From contig CAYPTY010000017.1 of the NCBI GenBank assembly GCA_964413935.1, forward strand, positions 1 to 53,268: a DNA stretch of 53,268 nucleotides, written 5' to 3'. The number at the start of each line of letters is the position of its first letter. Position 1 is the first letter of the stretch. Made by a program: the position numbers and the translations under genes. This stretch comes from CAYPTY01 sp964413935 (GTDB taxonomy: Bacteria; Bacteroidota; Rhodothermia; Balneolales; Balneolaceae). Shown here piece by piece: positions 33,724 through 42,082 of the stretch. The notes under the pieces were generated by a model. It was not told the origin of the DNA, did not search any database, and was given only the letters and a program-made list of their open reading frames with translations.

Positions 33724-34326
33724 ATGGAGCCGATCCCCTTTAACATACCGAAATCGCTCAGTTCCTATGCTGAGCAGTTCGATGATGACCCGGAAAAGGT
33801 AATCTCCAAGCTCCATCGGCAGGTTAAAAAAAGAGGCTATGATGCAGTAGGTCATTTTCTGCTTGCCTGGTTTTATCATCAGGTTGAGCAGAATGACAAA
33901 GCCCTGCAGCATGCACTCATCGCAAAAACCTATGCCCCCGGCTCACCGCTGATGGAGCACCTGCACTACTTTCTTCTGCATCCGGAAAAATTCCACGCTT
34001 CCATCCCAAAGCAAGGCAAAAAAGAGAAGGCCCAGAAACACTGGACAGCCAAAACCAGCCCCAAACTGTATCTGGACAAGCTCATTGAAATGCTTTCAGA
34101 AGTTGAATCAAAGAAGATCAAGATTCCGGATCAGGAAGATCCCAATCCGGTGGATCTTTCCAAATCTTCGGAATCTATCGATGATATTGCCACTGAAACA
34201 CTGGCACGCATTCATGAAAGCCAGGGCAAGACCAAAGAAGCCATTGCTACCTATCAAAGCCTGATTCGCAAAAAGCCGGAAAAAAAAGAGGAGTTTGAGG
34301 CAAAAATTAAAGAGCTGAAAGGCTAA
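33724..34326 (+). CDS. TPR-like protein of unknown role in the LptE operon
   Basis: The 200-residue soluble, lysine-rich protein has no signal peptide. Helical pairs resemble TPRs: residues 38-72 with HFLLAWFYHQVEQNDKALQHA, and the C-terminal 158-195 with ETLARIHESQGKTKEAIATYQSLI. A charged linker joins them. A protein of this kind commonly follows LptE in this operon in Bacteroidota. Binding of a partner protein is the only reasonable guess. Its stop is nine bases from the facing metallo-hydrolase stop. Confidence 0.8.
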   Translation: MEPIPFNIPKSLSSYAEQFDDDPEKVISKLHRQVKKRGYDAVGHFLLAWFYHQVEQNDKALQHALIAKTYAPGSPLMEHLHYFLLHPEKFHASIPKQGKKEKAQKHWTAKTSPKLYLDKLIEMLSEVESKKIKIPDQEDPNPVDLSKSSESIDDIATETLARIHESQGKTKEAIATYQSLIRKKPEKKEEFEAKIKELKG

Positions 34327-34334
34327 ATCAGGCT

Positions 34335-34961
34335 CTAAGCCCTGACGAAAGGGTTATGTTGCTTTTCATGGCCAATGCGGGTCACCGGACCATGACCGGA
34401 AAAAACCTCGACATCATCAGGCAGGATATACAGTTTTTCCTTAATAGACTTTGCAAGCAGGTCGAAGTCGCCCTTGTATAAATCGGTACGCCCAATACTT
34501 TCCCTGAAGAGCACATCACCGGCAATCAGCATTTTCTCCTGCTCAAAATAAAATGAGAGGTGATCCGGTGCATGACCCGGGGTATAGAGCGCCTCAAAGG
34601 TAAATGGTCCGATTGTATTCTCTCCTTCTTTGATGCTGACGGGCTCAAAGTCAAAGTCCGGAATATTGAATCCGAACATTTTAGCCTGGCCGGATGCATT
34701 TTCCCACAGATAACGGTCTTCATGGCTCAGGTGAACGGGAATCTTGAAATCGCGCCGTACCCGGCTTAAACCCAGAATATGATCCACGTGAGCGTGTGTT
34801 AGGAGAATGGCCAGTAATTCATGATCGGCCAGTTCTTTTTTAAAAGCCTGATACTCTCCCTCTGTATAAAAACCGGGATCAATTAATAGGGCTTTGCCCT
34901 CTGTTTTCAGCAGTATGCTGTTTTCCTGAAAAGGTCCTACGCTGAAAACTTTGATATCCAT
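34335..34961 (-). CDS. Metallo-beta-lactamase fold hydrolase (glyoxalase II-like)
   Basis: The 208-residue protein has the MBL metal motif LTHAHVDHILG (HxHxDH, about 55-64). Further metal ligands are H132 in YTPGHAPDHLSFY, D152 in LIAGDVLFRESIG and H194 in FSGHGP. Short members like this are hydroxyacylglutathione hydrolase-like thioesterases with varied substrates. They lack the C-terminal glutathione-binding domain of true GloB, so I do not assign a substrate. The gene starts just after the terminator of rpmE, so it needs its own promoter or depends on readthrough. Confidence 0.85.
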   Translation of the reverse strand: MDIKVFSVGPFQENSILLKTEGKALLIDPGFYTEGEYQAFKKELADHELLAILLTHAHVDHILGLSRVRRDFKIPVHLSHEDRYLWENASGQAKMFGFNIPDFDFEPVSIKEGENTIGPFTFEALYTPGHAPDHLSFYFEQEKMLIAGDVLFRESIGRTDLYKGDFDLLAKSIKEKLYILPDDVEVFSGHGPVTRIGHEKQHNPFVRA

Positions 34962-34974
34962 AACTCAGGGGCAT

Positions 34975-35009
34975 AAAAAAAGGATGTGACACCGGAATGC
35001 CACATCCTT
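34975..35009 (-). terminator. Terminator of rpmE
   Basis: On the minus strand AAGGATGTG (35001-35009) pairs with CACATCCTT (34980-34988) around a 12-base loop and runs into seven U residues. It lies 20 bases after the rpmE stop and 14 bases before the next ATG. Confidence 0.9.
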
Positions 35010-35028
35010 CAACTTGATAACATGCGAA

Positions 35029-35241
35029 TCATTTCTTTGCGTAACGCTTGTTGAAGCGGTCGATTCGGCCCGCTTTCTGCGTGAAGCTCTGATTATTGGT
35101 GTAGAAAGGATGGTTTTTAGAATCCACCTCGCTTTTATACACCCCATCTTTGGTCTTCAGTGTTGAGCGGGTCTGAATCTCAGTTCCGTCGCTCATTATT
35201 ACGGTAATTTCTTTGTATTCTGGATGGATGCCTTTTTTCAT
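35029..35241 (-). CDS. rpmE: 50S ribosomal protein bL31, cysteine-free form
   Basis: The 70-residue protein starts MKKGIHPEYKEITVIMSDG and ends AGRIDRFNKRYAKK. Length and ends match type A bL31, but all four zinc-binding cysteines of the C+ form are replaced (MSDG for the first pair, VDSKNH for the second). It is therefore zinc-independent. bL31 bridges the two subunits. The gene has its own terminator and lies downstream of the AAA gene by 66 bases on the same strand order. Confidence 0.93.
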   Translation of the reverse strand: MKKGIHPEYKEITVIMSDGTEIQTRSTLKTKDGVYKSEVDSKNHPFYTNNQSFTQKAGRIDRFNKRYAKK

Positions 35242-35307
35242 AGTGCTGCTAATCTGTTTAATTCAGAGCATAGAATATACGGGGATAAGGATCGTTTTGC
35301 AATCCAA

Positions 35308-36807
35308 TTATCCGTCAAATGCATCGAAATCCTCAGGGCCCGACATGGAACTGAACATCGATCCCAGCATATCCGAATAATGGATGTGATCATCCAGATC
35401 CTGTTTACTCAGCATTGAATGCTGATGCAAGGCCTCCAGACTTAAATCCATGATGGCCAGCTTGTCATTCTCATTAGCCGGATTCGCGTATTTAACCACA
35501 AAATCTTCCAGGCCTTCCACATTGCTGATCAGCTTTATGTAATCGGCCTGCGGTAAAGTATCCTGTATGCTGATGTCATTTCCACCTGCAAACCAGTCGG
35601 TAATTTTGGCAAACTCCGCTTTAACCTTCTCATCTTTGCTTTGGGGATTCGGGAAATGATGCTTGAAGGTTTTGGAGACGGCCTTGCCGATGATATGCTT
35701 GGCAACATTAATGGCCCCTTCCTGTTCACCTTCATAAACCAGTTCCATCTTACCGGTCAGTGCGGGAATCATGTGATACACGTCAGCAATTCGAAGGGTT
35801 ACTTCCTTCTCCTTATTGATAAAAGCTCTGCGCTCTGCAGCGGATACAATCATTTCCATAGCGGTGATGGTCATTCGAGCAGAAACCCCACTTTTCTGAT
35901 CGATGTACTCGGATTCGCGTGCCTCAAAGGCCGCATGCTCTACAATCTCGCGATACATCAGCGGTATGTGCACATGCATATCCTCATGCCGCTGTTGCCA
36001 TGCTTCCTGCTGGGTAATGGTAATCCCGGTGTTAATCTCCTTGGGATAATGTGTCAGGATCTGAGCATCAATACGGTCCTTAAGGGGTGATATGATGTTA
36101 CCGCGGTTGGTGTAGTCTTCCGGGTTGGCTGAAAAGGCGATTGACAGATCCAGGGGTATCCGGACATTGAATCCACGAATCTGAATATCTCGCTCCTGCA
36201 TAATGTTCAGCAGGGCCACCTGAATGCGCGGCTGCAGATCGGGCAGTTCGTTAATCACAAAAATACCACGGTTGGTTCGCGGGATGATCCCAAAGTTGAT
36301 CACATTCTGATCGGCCAAACTGAGTTTTTTTGTAGCGGCCTTGATCGGGTCGATGTCGCCAATGATATCGGCTACGGATGTATCCGGTGTAGCCAGCTTT
36401 TCACCGTATCTCTTGCTGCGATGCAGCCACTCGACAGGAGTTTCTTCTCCCTTTTCCGCAATCAGATCAAAAGCATAACGACTGAGTGGTTTCAACGGGT
36501 CATCATTGATTTCTGAGCCCTTGATTACGGGAATATACTCATCCAGAAAATTCACCAGCTGCCGAAGCATACGGGTTTTAGCCTGTCCGCGTAATCCCAG
36601 TAAAATAATATCATGCTTGGCGAGAATGGCATGCTGAAGCTGAGGAAGTACTGTTTTCTCATAGCCCAGAATACCAGGGAATAGCTCTTCTCCCGCTTCA
36701 ATTTTGCGGATCAGGTTTCTCCGCATTTCTTCTTTCACCGATACAGATTCCCAGCCACTTTCACGCAGCTGACCCAATGTTTTAACCGACTTGTGTAATT
36801 CTTTCAT
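35308..36807 (-). CDS. Magnesium-chelatase subunit I-like AAA+ ATPase
   Basis: The 499-residue protein has a AAA+ module. Walker A is GLRGQAKTR (71-79), a GQAK variant. Walker B is GIFVINELPDLQPRIQVALLN with N-E in place of D-E, and the sensor region is LSIAFSANPEDYTNRG. An arginine-bearing ISPLKDRIDAQILTHYP follows, with a long helical C-terminus. It is not a true BchI, since no chlorophyll or cobalamin genes are near. Proteins of this group usually have a VWA-domain partner next door, but none is found in this window. The function is unknown; a remodeling ATPase is the family expectation. Confidence 0.82.
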   Translation of the reverse strand: MKELHKSVKTLGQLRESGWESVSVKEEMRRNLIRKIEAGEELFPGILGYEKTVLPQLQHAILAKHDIILLGLRGQAKTRMLRQLVNFLDEYIPVIKGSEINDDPLKPLSRYAFDLIAEKGEETPVEWLHRSKRYGEKLATPDTSVADIIGDIDPIKAATKKLSLADQNVINFGIIPRTNRGIFVINELPDLQPRIQVALLNIMQERDIQIRGFNVRIPLDLSIAFSANPEDYTNRGNIISPLKDRIDAQILTHYPKEINTGITITQQEAWQQRHEDMHVHIPLMYREIVEHAAFEARESEYIDQKSGVSARMTITAMEMIVSAAERRAFINKEKEVTLRIADVYHMIPALTGKMELVYEGEQEGAINVAKHIIGKAVSKTFKHHFPNPQSKDEKVKAEFAKITDWFAGGNDISIQDTLPQADYIKLISNVEGLEDFVVKYANPANENDKLAIMDLSLEALHQHSMLSKQDLDDHIHYSDMLGSMFSSMSGPEDFDAFDG

Positions 36808-36859
36808 GTTCCTTTATTATTTCATGCCTGCAACGCTGCTCAGCGGCTGAGCATTCGCA

Positions 36860-38122
36860 TCAGTGAAAAATACTTTTGGCCACGTCGGTAAGGGCCCGAG
36901 CCTTGGTCTGCGTCTCCAGCCACTCGGTGTCCGCATCAGAATCGCTGGTGATGGCGCCTCCGGTAGCATAAAATAGTTGATCTCCTTTCAGGATGGCACT
37001 GCGGATCACCACGTTAAAATCGAAATCATCATCCGGTGTAAAATAGCCGATGGCGCCTGAATATAATCCCCGCCGGTAGTTTTCCAATTCTTCAATCATT
37101 TTCATGGAAGCAATTTTAGGGGCTCCAGTCATGGAACCCATCGGAAAGCAGGCTTTGATGATATCAACGGCATCCGTTTCCTCTCTTACTTGTGCCCGGA
37201 TTGTGGATACCATCTGGTGAACCGTTTCAAAACTCTGTATTTCGAACAGTTTATCCACTTTAACACTGCCGGGGATGGCAACCCGACTCAGGTCATTTCG
37301 CACCAGGTCCACGATCATAAGGTTCTCAGCACGATCCTTTTCTGATTGCAGCAGATCACTGATTTCAAGCTTTTCATCCCCCAGAGCTCCCCTCTCCCGG
37401 GTTCCCTTGATGGGTTGAGACTCAACAACGGTTCCGGTCTTTTTCAGAAAGCGCTCCGGCGATAAGCAGCTCACCTTCCAATCTTCAAAACTGAGGAAAG
37501 CCCCGAAAGGAACCGGACCGTTTTCCACCATCTGTTCATACAGTCTGAATGCATCGCCCTTGATCACATAGGATTGCTGATGAGATAAATTTATCTCGTA
37601 AAAATCTCCCTCCCGTATATACTCACGGGCATCCTCTACGGCTTTCTTGTAATCTGAAGGAGTAATCTGACTCACCAGGTCCATTTCGATGGGGGAAAAA
37701 TCAATGGCGCAATGTGTGATAGCCGCTGATTCCCCTTTCAGCCACTCCACATTTTGCTCCCCGTCGATCCGAATCAGAACCTCCGGAACAAAGAAATACA
37801 GGTCTGGCAAACCAGCGGGATCGGGATTGTTGCTATGAAGCTCTTCTAGTGCATTTTTCAGGTCATATCCCAGATATCCAAAACACCACTGCCCCTTGTT
37901 CTCATTTCTGAACTCCTGAAGGGCATCCCAGGGGTTTTGCTCAAACTTTTTCGTCTCCCTGTGTTTGTTTGAGGTAATCCGGTTTCCCTCAGCCCGAATA
38001 TCCGCCTCCACTCCCACTGCCAGAAAACTCTGATTACTTTCAGGGTGCGAAGGCATCGATGAATGCAGATAAAAAACCGTTTCACCTTTATCGAGTGCAG
38101 ACCGAATTAAATGGGATATCAT
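36860..38122 (-). CDS. pabB: Aminodeoxychorismate synthase component I
   Basis: The 420-residue chorismate-binding enzyme has SPERFLKKTG, then SQPIKGTRERG, where PIKGT with lysine marks PabB against PIAGT of anthranilate synthase. NLMIVDLVRNDLSRVA, FPMGSMTGAPKIASM and YSGAIGYFTPDDDFDFNV follow. It turns chorismate into 4-amino-4-deoxychorismate for folate, using ammonia from PabA. No pabA or pabC gene lies beside it. It is divergent from pyrD by 38 bases and 52 bases upstream of the AAA gene. Confidence 0.9.
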   Translation of the reverse strand: MISHLIRSALDKGETVFYLHSSMPSHPESNQSFLAVGVEADIRAEGNRITSNKHRETKKFEQNPWDALQEFRNENKGQWCFGYLGYDLKNALEELHSNNPDPAGLPDLYFFVPEVLIRIDGEQNVEWLKGESAAITHCAIDFSPIEMDLVSQITPSDYKKAVEDAREYIREGDFYEINLSHQQSYVIKGDAFRLYEQMVENGPVPFGAFLSFEDWKVSCLSPERFLKKTGTVVESQPIKGTRERGALGDEKLEISDLLQSEKDRAENLMIVDLVRNDLSRVAIPGSVKVDKLFEIQSFETVHQMVSTIRAQVREETDAVDIIKACFPMGSMTGAPKIASMKMIEELENYRRGLYSGAIGYFTPDDDFDFNVVIRSAILKGDQLFYATGGAITSDSDADTEWLETQTKARALTDVAKSIFH

Positions 38123-38160
38123 CCTTTTGAATTAAGTATCTTTCTGCGAATCATTTGCAG

Positions 38161-39186
38161 ATGTATAAACAGATCATAAAGCCGCTCATATTCACTTTCG
38201 AAGCCGAAACCGCCCATGATCATGCTATGCGGGCCGGTAGGCTTGTCTCATCCAGCAGCATCCTTCAGAAACTCACAAAACTGCTGTTTGGTTTCGAGCA
38301 CACCACATTAGAAAGAAAACTGTGGGGAATCAACTTTAAAAACCCCATAGGTCTGGCAGCCGGCTTTGACAAAAACGGATTGATCGTACCCGGAATCGAA
38401 GCACTGGGATTCGGATTCACCGAAATCGGCAGCATCACCGCCAACAGCAGTGCCGGGAATCCCAAACCGAGGGCGTTTCGCCTCCCTAAGGATGAATCCC
38501 TTATCAATCGCATGGGGCTGAACAACCATGGTGCGGAAGTGATTACCGGGCGACTGAAAACCATACAGCATGAGATCCCCCTGGGTATCAACATTGCGAA
38601 AACACACGATCCTGCCATTCTGGGAAAAAAAGCTATTGAAGACTACCTCTTCAGTTTTAATGCGGCCCTGCCGGTAGCGGATTACATCACCGTAAATGTG
38701 TCCTGTCCAAATACTGAAGAAGGCAAAACCTTTGAAGACCCGGCATCACTTCGGGAACTGCTGGAAGCCATCCAGCCTGGCAATCATGAGGTACCGGTAC
38801 TGGTTAAATTTTCTGTGGACCTTGAAAAAGATGAACTGGCTGCCCTGGTTGAAATCTGCGAGGAGTTGGAAGTAAATGGTTACGTGGTAACCAATACCTC
38901 GTCGGGCAGAAAAGGTTTGAAATGCAGTGCCTCCAGGCTTGAGGCCATCGGTCGTGGAGGACTGAGCGGCGCTGCCATTGCAGAGAAAAGCACACAAATC
39001 ATCCGGTGGCTTCGGGAGGATATCCAAACTACACAGCCTATCATTGGTGTAGGTGGAATCCGATCGGTTGAATCGGCAAAAGCAAAGCTGGATGCCGGGG
39101 CAGACTTACTTCAGATTTATACTGGCCTGGTCTATGAAGGACCTGCTCTGGTGAAAAAAATCAAGCAGGGTCTGGCAGTCTTCTGA
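38161..39186 (+). CDS. pyrD: Dihydroorotate dehydrogenase (quinone), class 2
   Basis: The product has 341 residues from ATG 38161; a TTG two codons earlier is unnecessary. The N-terminal membrane-associating helices (LIFTFEAETAHDHAM) mark class 2. Then come GLAAGFDKNG, EIGSITANSSAGNPKPR, INRMGLNNHG, and the catalytic-serine motif VNVSCPNTE, with TNTSSGR and GVGGIRSVE phosphate-binding loops. It oxidises dihydroorotate to orotate with quinone as acceptor in pyrimidine synthesis. It is the only rightward gene between 34.3 and 43.6 kb and ends 11 bases from the stop of the facing TPR lipoprotein. Confidence 0.95.
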   Translation: MYKQIIKPLIFTFEAETAHDHAMRAGRLVSSSSILQKLTKLLFGFEHTTLERKLWGINFKNPIGLAAGFDKNGLIVPGIEALGFGFTEIGSITANSSAGNPKPRAFRLPKDESLINRMGLNNHGAEVITGRLKTIQHEIPLGINIAKTHDPAILGKKAIEDYLFSFNAALPVADYITVNVSCPNTEEGKTFEDPASLRELLEAIQPGNHEVPVLVKFSVDLEKDELAALVEICEELEVNGYVVTNTSSGRKGLKCSASRLEAIGRGGLSGAAIAEKSTQIIRWLREDIQTTQPIIGVGGIRSVESAKAKLDAGADLLQIYTGLVYEGPALVKKIKQGLAVF

Positions 39187-39197
39187 AAAGAATCCGG

Positions 39198-42041
39198 TTA
39201 TTTTCCGGTAAGATCGATGAGCACATCACATTGCAGGTTAATGCTCTCGCCATCCCCAAAAACAGGGGGTTCAAAACGCAAATTCCTGCCAAGGAAATCT
39301 TCCAGGTAGGTTATGGTCGCTTCAGGCATTCCTGTAGTTAATAATTCGAAGCGGTCCAGTGCACCCTTCTCAGAAATAAACATTTTATATCTGAGCACAG
39401 CCGGGAATTCCAGCTCTTTACCCTTGAGCTGTGCAAGCAGAACCGCACTGAATCTATCCATGCCTCCCGCTACCTCGGGCTGAATGCGAATATCCCTGCA
39501 GGGAATGTATCGCTTGGGCTTGGGTGCCGCTTCCTGTGCTATTCCGGTACTGTCGGTGCCAGCTGAATCGGTAAGGGTTGAATCTGAGACCAGATTCAGC
39601 GTATCGGTGGCCAGTGTATCAACAGGCTCCTCTTTCGGAATAAACATAGCCGGCACACTGAGTTCTGATTGCAGGCGATTAGCCATATCACTCAGCTGGG
39701 ATGTCCGGAAAAGGCGGGTAAATTCTTTGAGTACCGACCGGGTGGAATCCCAGTAAACTCCAAGGTAAGGGAAGAGCTCATCGTAGTCCGGATTTTTGAA
39801 AGTCGAATCCAGCTTGGCTCCAAGAGCGGCCTGCTGGGCTACGGTCAGGGTTGAATCCTCAAGTTCGACCCGAATACTGTCTTTGAAGACTTCAAATTCC
39901 TCTTTTTCCGCATTATACCAGTTACGCGCATCTTGATATTCAGATACGGCATTAAAATAGCTGCTGTCTTTGGCTACCTCGGAATAGGTCATTGCAGCGT
40001 CCAGCATAGCGCGGGGAGCCAACGGATATTCCTGATGATTACGGGCAAACTTTCGAAGGGTATCGGCTTTTTGCGGGCTGTTTCCCATTGCATTCAGGAA
40101 ATCAAATGCGAGGCGCAGGCTGTCAACTTTGTTACTGCTGACTTCGGAAACCTCCAGGGGTATATTAAAACGATCAGCCAGCCTTTTTGCATACTCACTT
40201 TCAGGATATGCACGAATCAGGTTTTCAGCCTGTTCGCGGGCTTCCTCCATCTCACCAAGGTTAAACAGCAGATCGGACAGTGAATAATAGGCAATGGCGA
40301 CATCATCGGATTCAGGATATTCGTTGATCACCTTTTCAAAGTAATACTGTGCGCTGTCGGGCAGATCCAGAGAAAGGAAAAAGAGGTTCCCAAGCTCATA
40401 ATATTCTTCAGCCATCAAGTTTTTTACACTGTCGCGGTCTTCCTCGGCAAAGGGCACTCCCGACAGATCGATTTGAATATCGCTAAGCCGGATACTGGCA
40501 TTTCCCGCAAAAATGTTCTCCCCTTGCTGCTGTACCTGTGTGGAATCGTTCAGCTCCACAACAATGGCATCAAATCTTCTCCAGTTATCAACCAGTGGGC
40601 GATCGCCCCAGATGGCCTGAAACTGAGAACGGGCATCGGCCAGCAATACCGGGTTTTTAAAGTTCAGGAAACCGTTCTGGGTATTGGTCTGGTTTTGCTG
40701 CCCGCTTTGGGACTGATTCACGGTAACCAGTGTATTCTTTCGGTCTTCCGCCTCTTTTAACTCAGCTTCCAGTTCAGCTTTACGCTGCTTCTTCAGTTCA
40801 AGCACTACCGAGTCGAGAGTAGCCTCATCCAGCTGCCCCAGCCACAGCAGACTGTCATGCAGTTCAATGGAGTTTATGAGCCGGGAATATTCTCCGAATG
40901 ATCGGGCCAGCTCCGGAGCATCAAACTCTTCGGGTAATTCTTCTACCGGTGCTCTTTCTTTGGAGGATGAATCATAATAAGCCGCCGCCAGCTGGAAGTC
41001 ATTATGATAAAAGCGATTAATTTCAGCCAGGCCATAGTAAGTGAGGGCCACCGTAGTCACCGAGGGTTTCGAAATATTGTTTCTGAGCACCGAATTGTAC
41101 ACCTGCTCAGCCGCCTCAAATTCGCTGCTGGCCTGCAGTGCTTTCCCCAATTCATAATCCAGGTCCGCTTTCACGGTAAAGTTTTTATCATCACGGCCCA
41201 GGCTCTCAAATAAATCCTGCGATTCCTCATTCCTGCCTAGGTCACGGGCTACCTGACCTTTTTTGACATTGGCTTCAAAAAGCAGATTATAATCCTGATA
41301 GTATTTCCCCACCCGGTCGTAGGCTGAGTAGGCTTCTTCCAGTTTTCCGTTTAGTTCCAGCAGCTGACCATACAGGAAATACCCTCTTGCCTTATGTTCT
41401 TTCTCGGTCAGGTTTTTGAGGGCAAGGCTGAGCTCCGCTTCGGCGGCCTCGTAATTTTCCAGATCCACAAAATGTTCGGCAAGAACGGCACGAGTTTCCG
41501 CCAGCCAGCCTTTATTCCAGTTGTCTTCGAAGACGGTGATCTCGCTTTGCAGATATTCCACAGCCTGCTCATTCAGCTGCATTTCCAGCAGCGTTCGTCC
41601 CCGCCAGTAAACCGCACGCTGTTTCAGTTCTTCACTTTCCGTAGCCTGATAGAGTTCGGAAAATTTCTGTTCAGCAGAGAAGTATTCCTGCCGGTAAAAA
41701 TAGGATTTACCGATCAGCTCAATGGCATTATCCACCCATTTTGAGTTTTCAAATTTACGGAGGATGTCGGCCCCTTTGTCGATGGCGGCTTCGAAATCGG
41801 TACGGCCAGCATTTACCGGGCTAAGGTGAACCCGGATGGGTATGAGCGGATTGTACTCCCGCTGCTGGGCATTCACCTTTTTCAGTCCAAGGTTAAAATT
41901 TTCCTTGGCATTATAATAGGTGTTATAGTAAGCCCTGAAATCGGTCAGGTTCTGCTTAACGGATGAGCGGCATCCGGCCATAAACAGTGCAGTACACAGT
42001 ATCAGAAAAGCTAATCTGCTATGCTTGAATCCGGTTGGCAT
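39198..42041 (-). CDS. Large TPR lipoprotein, SprE/PorW-like, with a TonB C-terminal-like domain
   Basis: The 947-residue protein has a lipoprotein signal (LFMAGC, Cys at about 24). The mature start is RSSVKQNLTDFRAYYNTYYN, then AKENFNLGLKK, which resembles the opening of SprE/PorW, the lipoprotein of type IX secretion. At least eight TPR-like helical pairs fill residues 80-700, with an Asp/Ser/Thr-rich linker (LATDTLNLVSDSTLTDSAGT) near 815. The last 100 residues look like a TonB C-terminal domain: MFISEKGALDRFELLTTGMP and RNLRFEPPVFGDGESI. No other type IX component is in the window, so the SprE/PorW label is tentative. Outer-membrane scaffold is a safe minimum. Confidence 0.7.
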   Translation of the reverse strand: MPTGFKHSRLAFLILCTALFMAGCRSSVKQNLTDFRAYYNTYYNAKENFNLGLKKVNAQQREYNPLIPIRVHLSPVNAGRTDFEAAIDKGADILRKFENSKWVDNAIELIGKSYFYRQEYFSAEQKFSELYQATESEELKQRAVYWRGRTLLEMQLNEQAVEYLQSEITVFEDNWNKGWLAETRAVLAEHFVDLENYEAAEAELSLALKNLTEKEHKARGYFLYGQLLELNGKLEEAYSAYDRVGKYYQDYNLLFEANVKKGQVARDLGRNEESQDLFESLGRDDKNFTVKADLDYELGKALQASSEFEAAEQVYNSVLRNNISKPSVTTVALTYYGLAEINRFYHNDFQLAAAYYDSSSKERAPVEELPEEFDAPELARSFGEYSRLINSIELHDSLLWLGQLDEATLDSVVLELKKQRKAELEAELKEAEDRKNTLVTVNQSQSGQQNQTNTQNGFLNFKNPVLLADARSQFQAIWGDRPLVDNWRRFDAIVVELNDSTQVQQQGENIFAGNASIRLSDIQIDLSGVPFAEEDRDSVKNLMAEEYYELGNLFFLSLDLPDSAQYYFEKVINEYPESDDVAIAYYSLSDLLFNLGEMEEAREQAENLIRAYPESEYAKRLADRFNIPLEVSEVSSNKVDSLRLAFDFLNAMGNSPQKADTLRKFARNHQEYPLAPRAMLDAAMTYSEVAKDSSYFNAVSEYQDARNWYNAEKEEFEVFKDSIRVELEDSTLTVAQQAALGAKLDSTFKNPDYDELFPYLGVYWDSTRSVLKEFTRLFRTSQLSDMANRLQSELSVPAMFIPKEEPVDTLATDTLNLVSDSTLTDSAGTDSTGIAQEAAPKPKRYIPCRDIRIQPEVAGGMDRFSAVLLAQLKGKELEFPAVLRYKMFISEKGALDRFELLTTGMPEATITYLEDFLGRNLRFEPPVFGDGESINLQCDVLIDLTGK

Positions 42042-42082
42042 TGATGATGAAAATAACAGGTGAGCTGAAAAAACGCAGGGTT

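Noticed and set aside
35535..35735. Minus-strand frame inside the Mg-chelatase-like gene
   Set aside because: Out-of-frame shadow with low complexity (Pro, Ser, Arg) and no independent start signal.
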